Source: Sanderia malayensis
Taxonomy: Eukaryota > Cnidaria > Scyphozoa > Semaeostomeae > Pelagiidae
Reading direction: 5' to 3'
DNA: 64,000 bases
Assembly: GCA_013076295.1 (NCBI GenBank)
Contig: RQOL01000536.1
Span: forward strand, 62,001 to 126,000
Position numbers and translations under genes: made by a program. The notes below the pieces were generated by a model, which saw only the letters and a list, made by a program, of their open reading frames with translations, was not told where the DNA came from and made no database searches. This document shows, piece after piece, positions 63,595 to 64,000 of this stretch (its first letter is position 1; the number at the start of each line of letters is the position of its first letter).

Positions 63595-64000
63595 GTAAGT
63601 AGATTGTAAATTATCAAGCAACCTATTTGTTGATAAAGAATATTGATTTTATGGTTTTGGCCCTGCATGTAACTACAGGGTGATAAACTAGAATGAATCA
63701 TCCTTATCTGCAGCTTAACCAGGCTTTTCTCTGCCTGCTGTATTCTTTCTATTCTTCTTCTTGATTTGATACTGCATGCTGTTGGGGTGTGGGATTGTAA
63801 GAATTTTTCCACGCCCATTTTCTAGAGTAAGAAGCGCTTATTTTATAAATTACGCGCCTTTTGTTGCACAAACAAGTGTGCTCTCCTACAATATCCACTA
63901 CTCTGATTCCTCATCGTATCAAATGAGGAATATTTTTTACAAGATCCATTGGGGGATATTAGCCCCCTTTCCTCTGGGTTTGCCACTATTACTATTTGAT
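63595..64000 (+). other. Intron following RNF213 exon 69
   Basis: The window ends inside this intron. It contains no exon that I recognise; in particular, no CxxC or HxxC pattern of the RZ finger is visible in any frame up to 64000. Confidence 0.75.

Overview
The window is nuclear DNA of an intron-rich invertebrate animal. The genes are split into many small exons with canonical GT..AG introns of about 100 to 600 bases. The proteins are clearly animal in type, and the introns hold many short inverted-repeat elements and one tRNA-derived SINE. A cnidarian is my best guess, from repeat style and base composition, but the sequence does not prove it.

Layout. (1) 140..24879, plus strand: the 3' part of UBR4, the giant N-degron E3 ligase. 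I traced 59 exons; their phases agree throughout and give an open frame of 1,993 residues ending at a stop. The zinc-ribbon cluster, the hemiRING and the conserved C-terminal module are all present; the start of the gene lies left of the window. (2) 16984..19718, minus strand: a complete three-exon PRD-like homeobox gene (273 residues), nested antisense inside one 5.7 kb UBR4 intron. It has an N-terminal eh1-type repressor motif and an intron between homeodomain residues 46 and 47. (3) 24880..26320: a 1.4 kb intergenic stretch. (4) 26321..63594 and beyond, plus strand: an RNF213-type gene (AAA+ ATPase and RING E3 ligase). I traced 69 exons and about 4,840 residues, from the N-terminal zinc ribbon through a CBM20-like domain, stalk, AAA core and RING, to just before the expected RZ finger, which lies right of the window.

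The main anomaly is in RNF213. Its splice sites are good throughout and the first 27 exons read cleanly, as do exons 45 to 69. Between 45,259 and 52,128, in the exons for the AAA core, there are ten single-site reading-frame breaks. Nine are one base off in a homopolymer run or at a dinucleotide repeat consistent with loss; one is a gain. UBR4 has none across 59 exons. A patch of poor consensus sequence is the simplest reading; a decayed allele or copy is the alternative.

UBR4 and RNF213 are both very large ubiquitin ligases built on unusual zinc-binding catalytic modules, and here they lie head to tail 1.4 kb apart. The homeobox gene is a transcription factor with no evident functional tie to either. 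The introns carry several families of non-autonomous DNA transposons: two elements sharing a GGCCCCGTTTACACG terminus, a TA-flanked family rich in AATAAGCGCC, one member of which keeps the C-terminal tail of a pogo-like transposase, a TTTCGCG-rich element and others.
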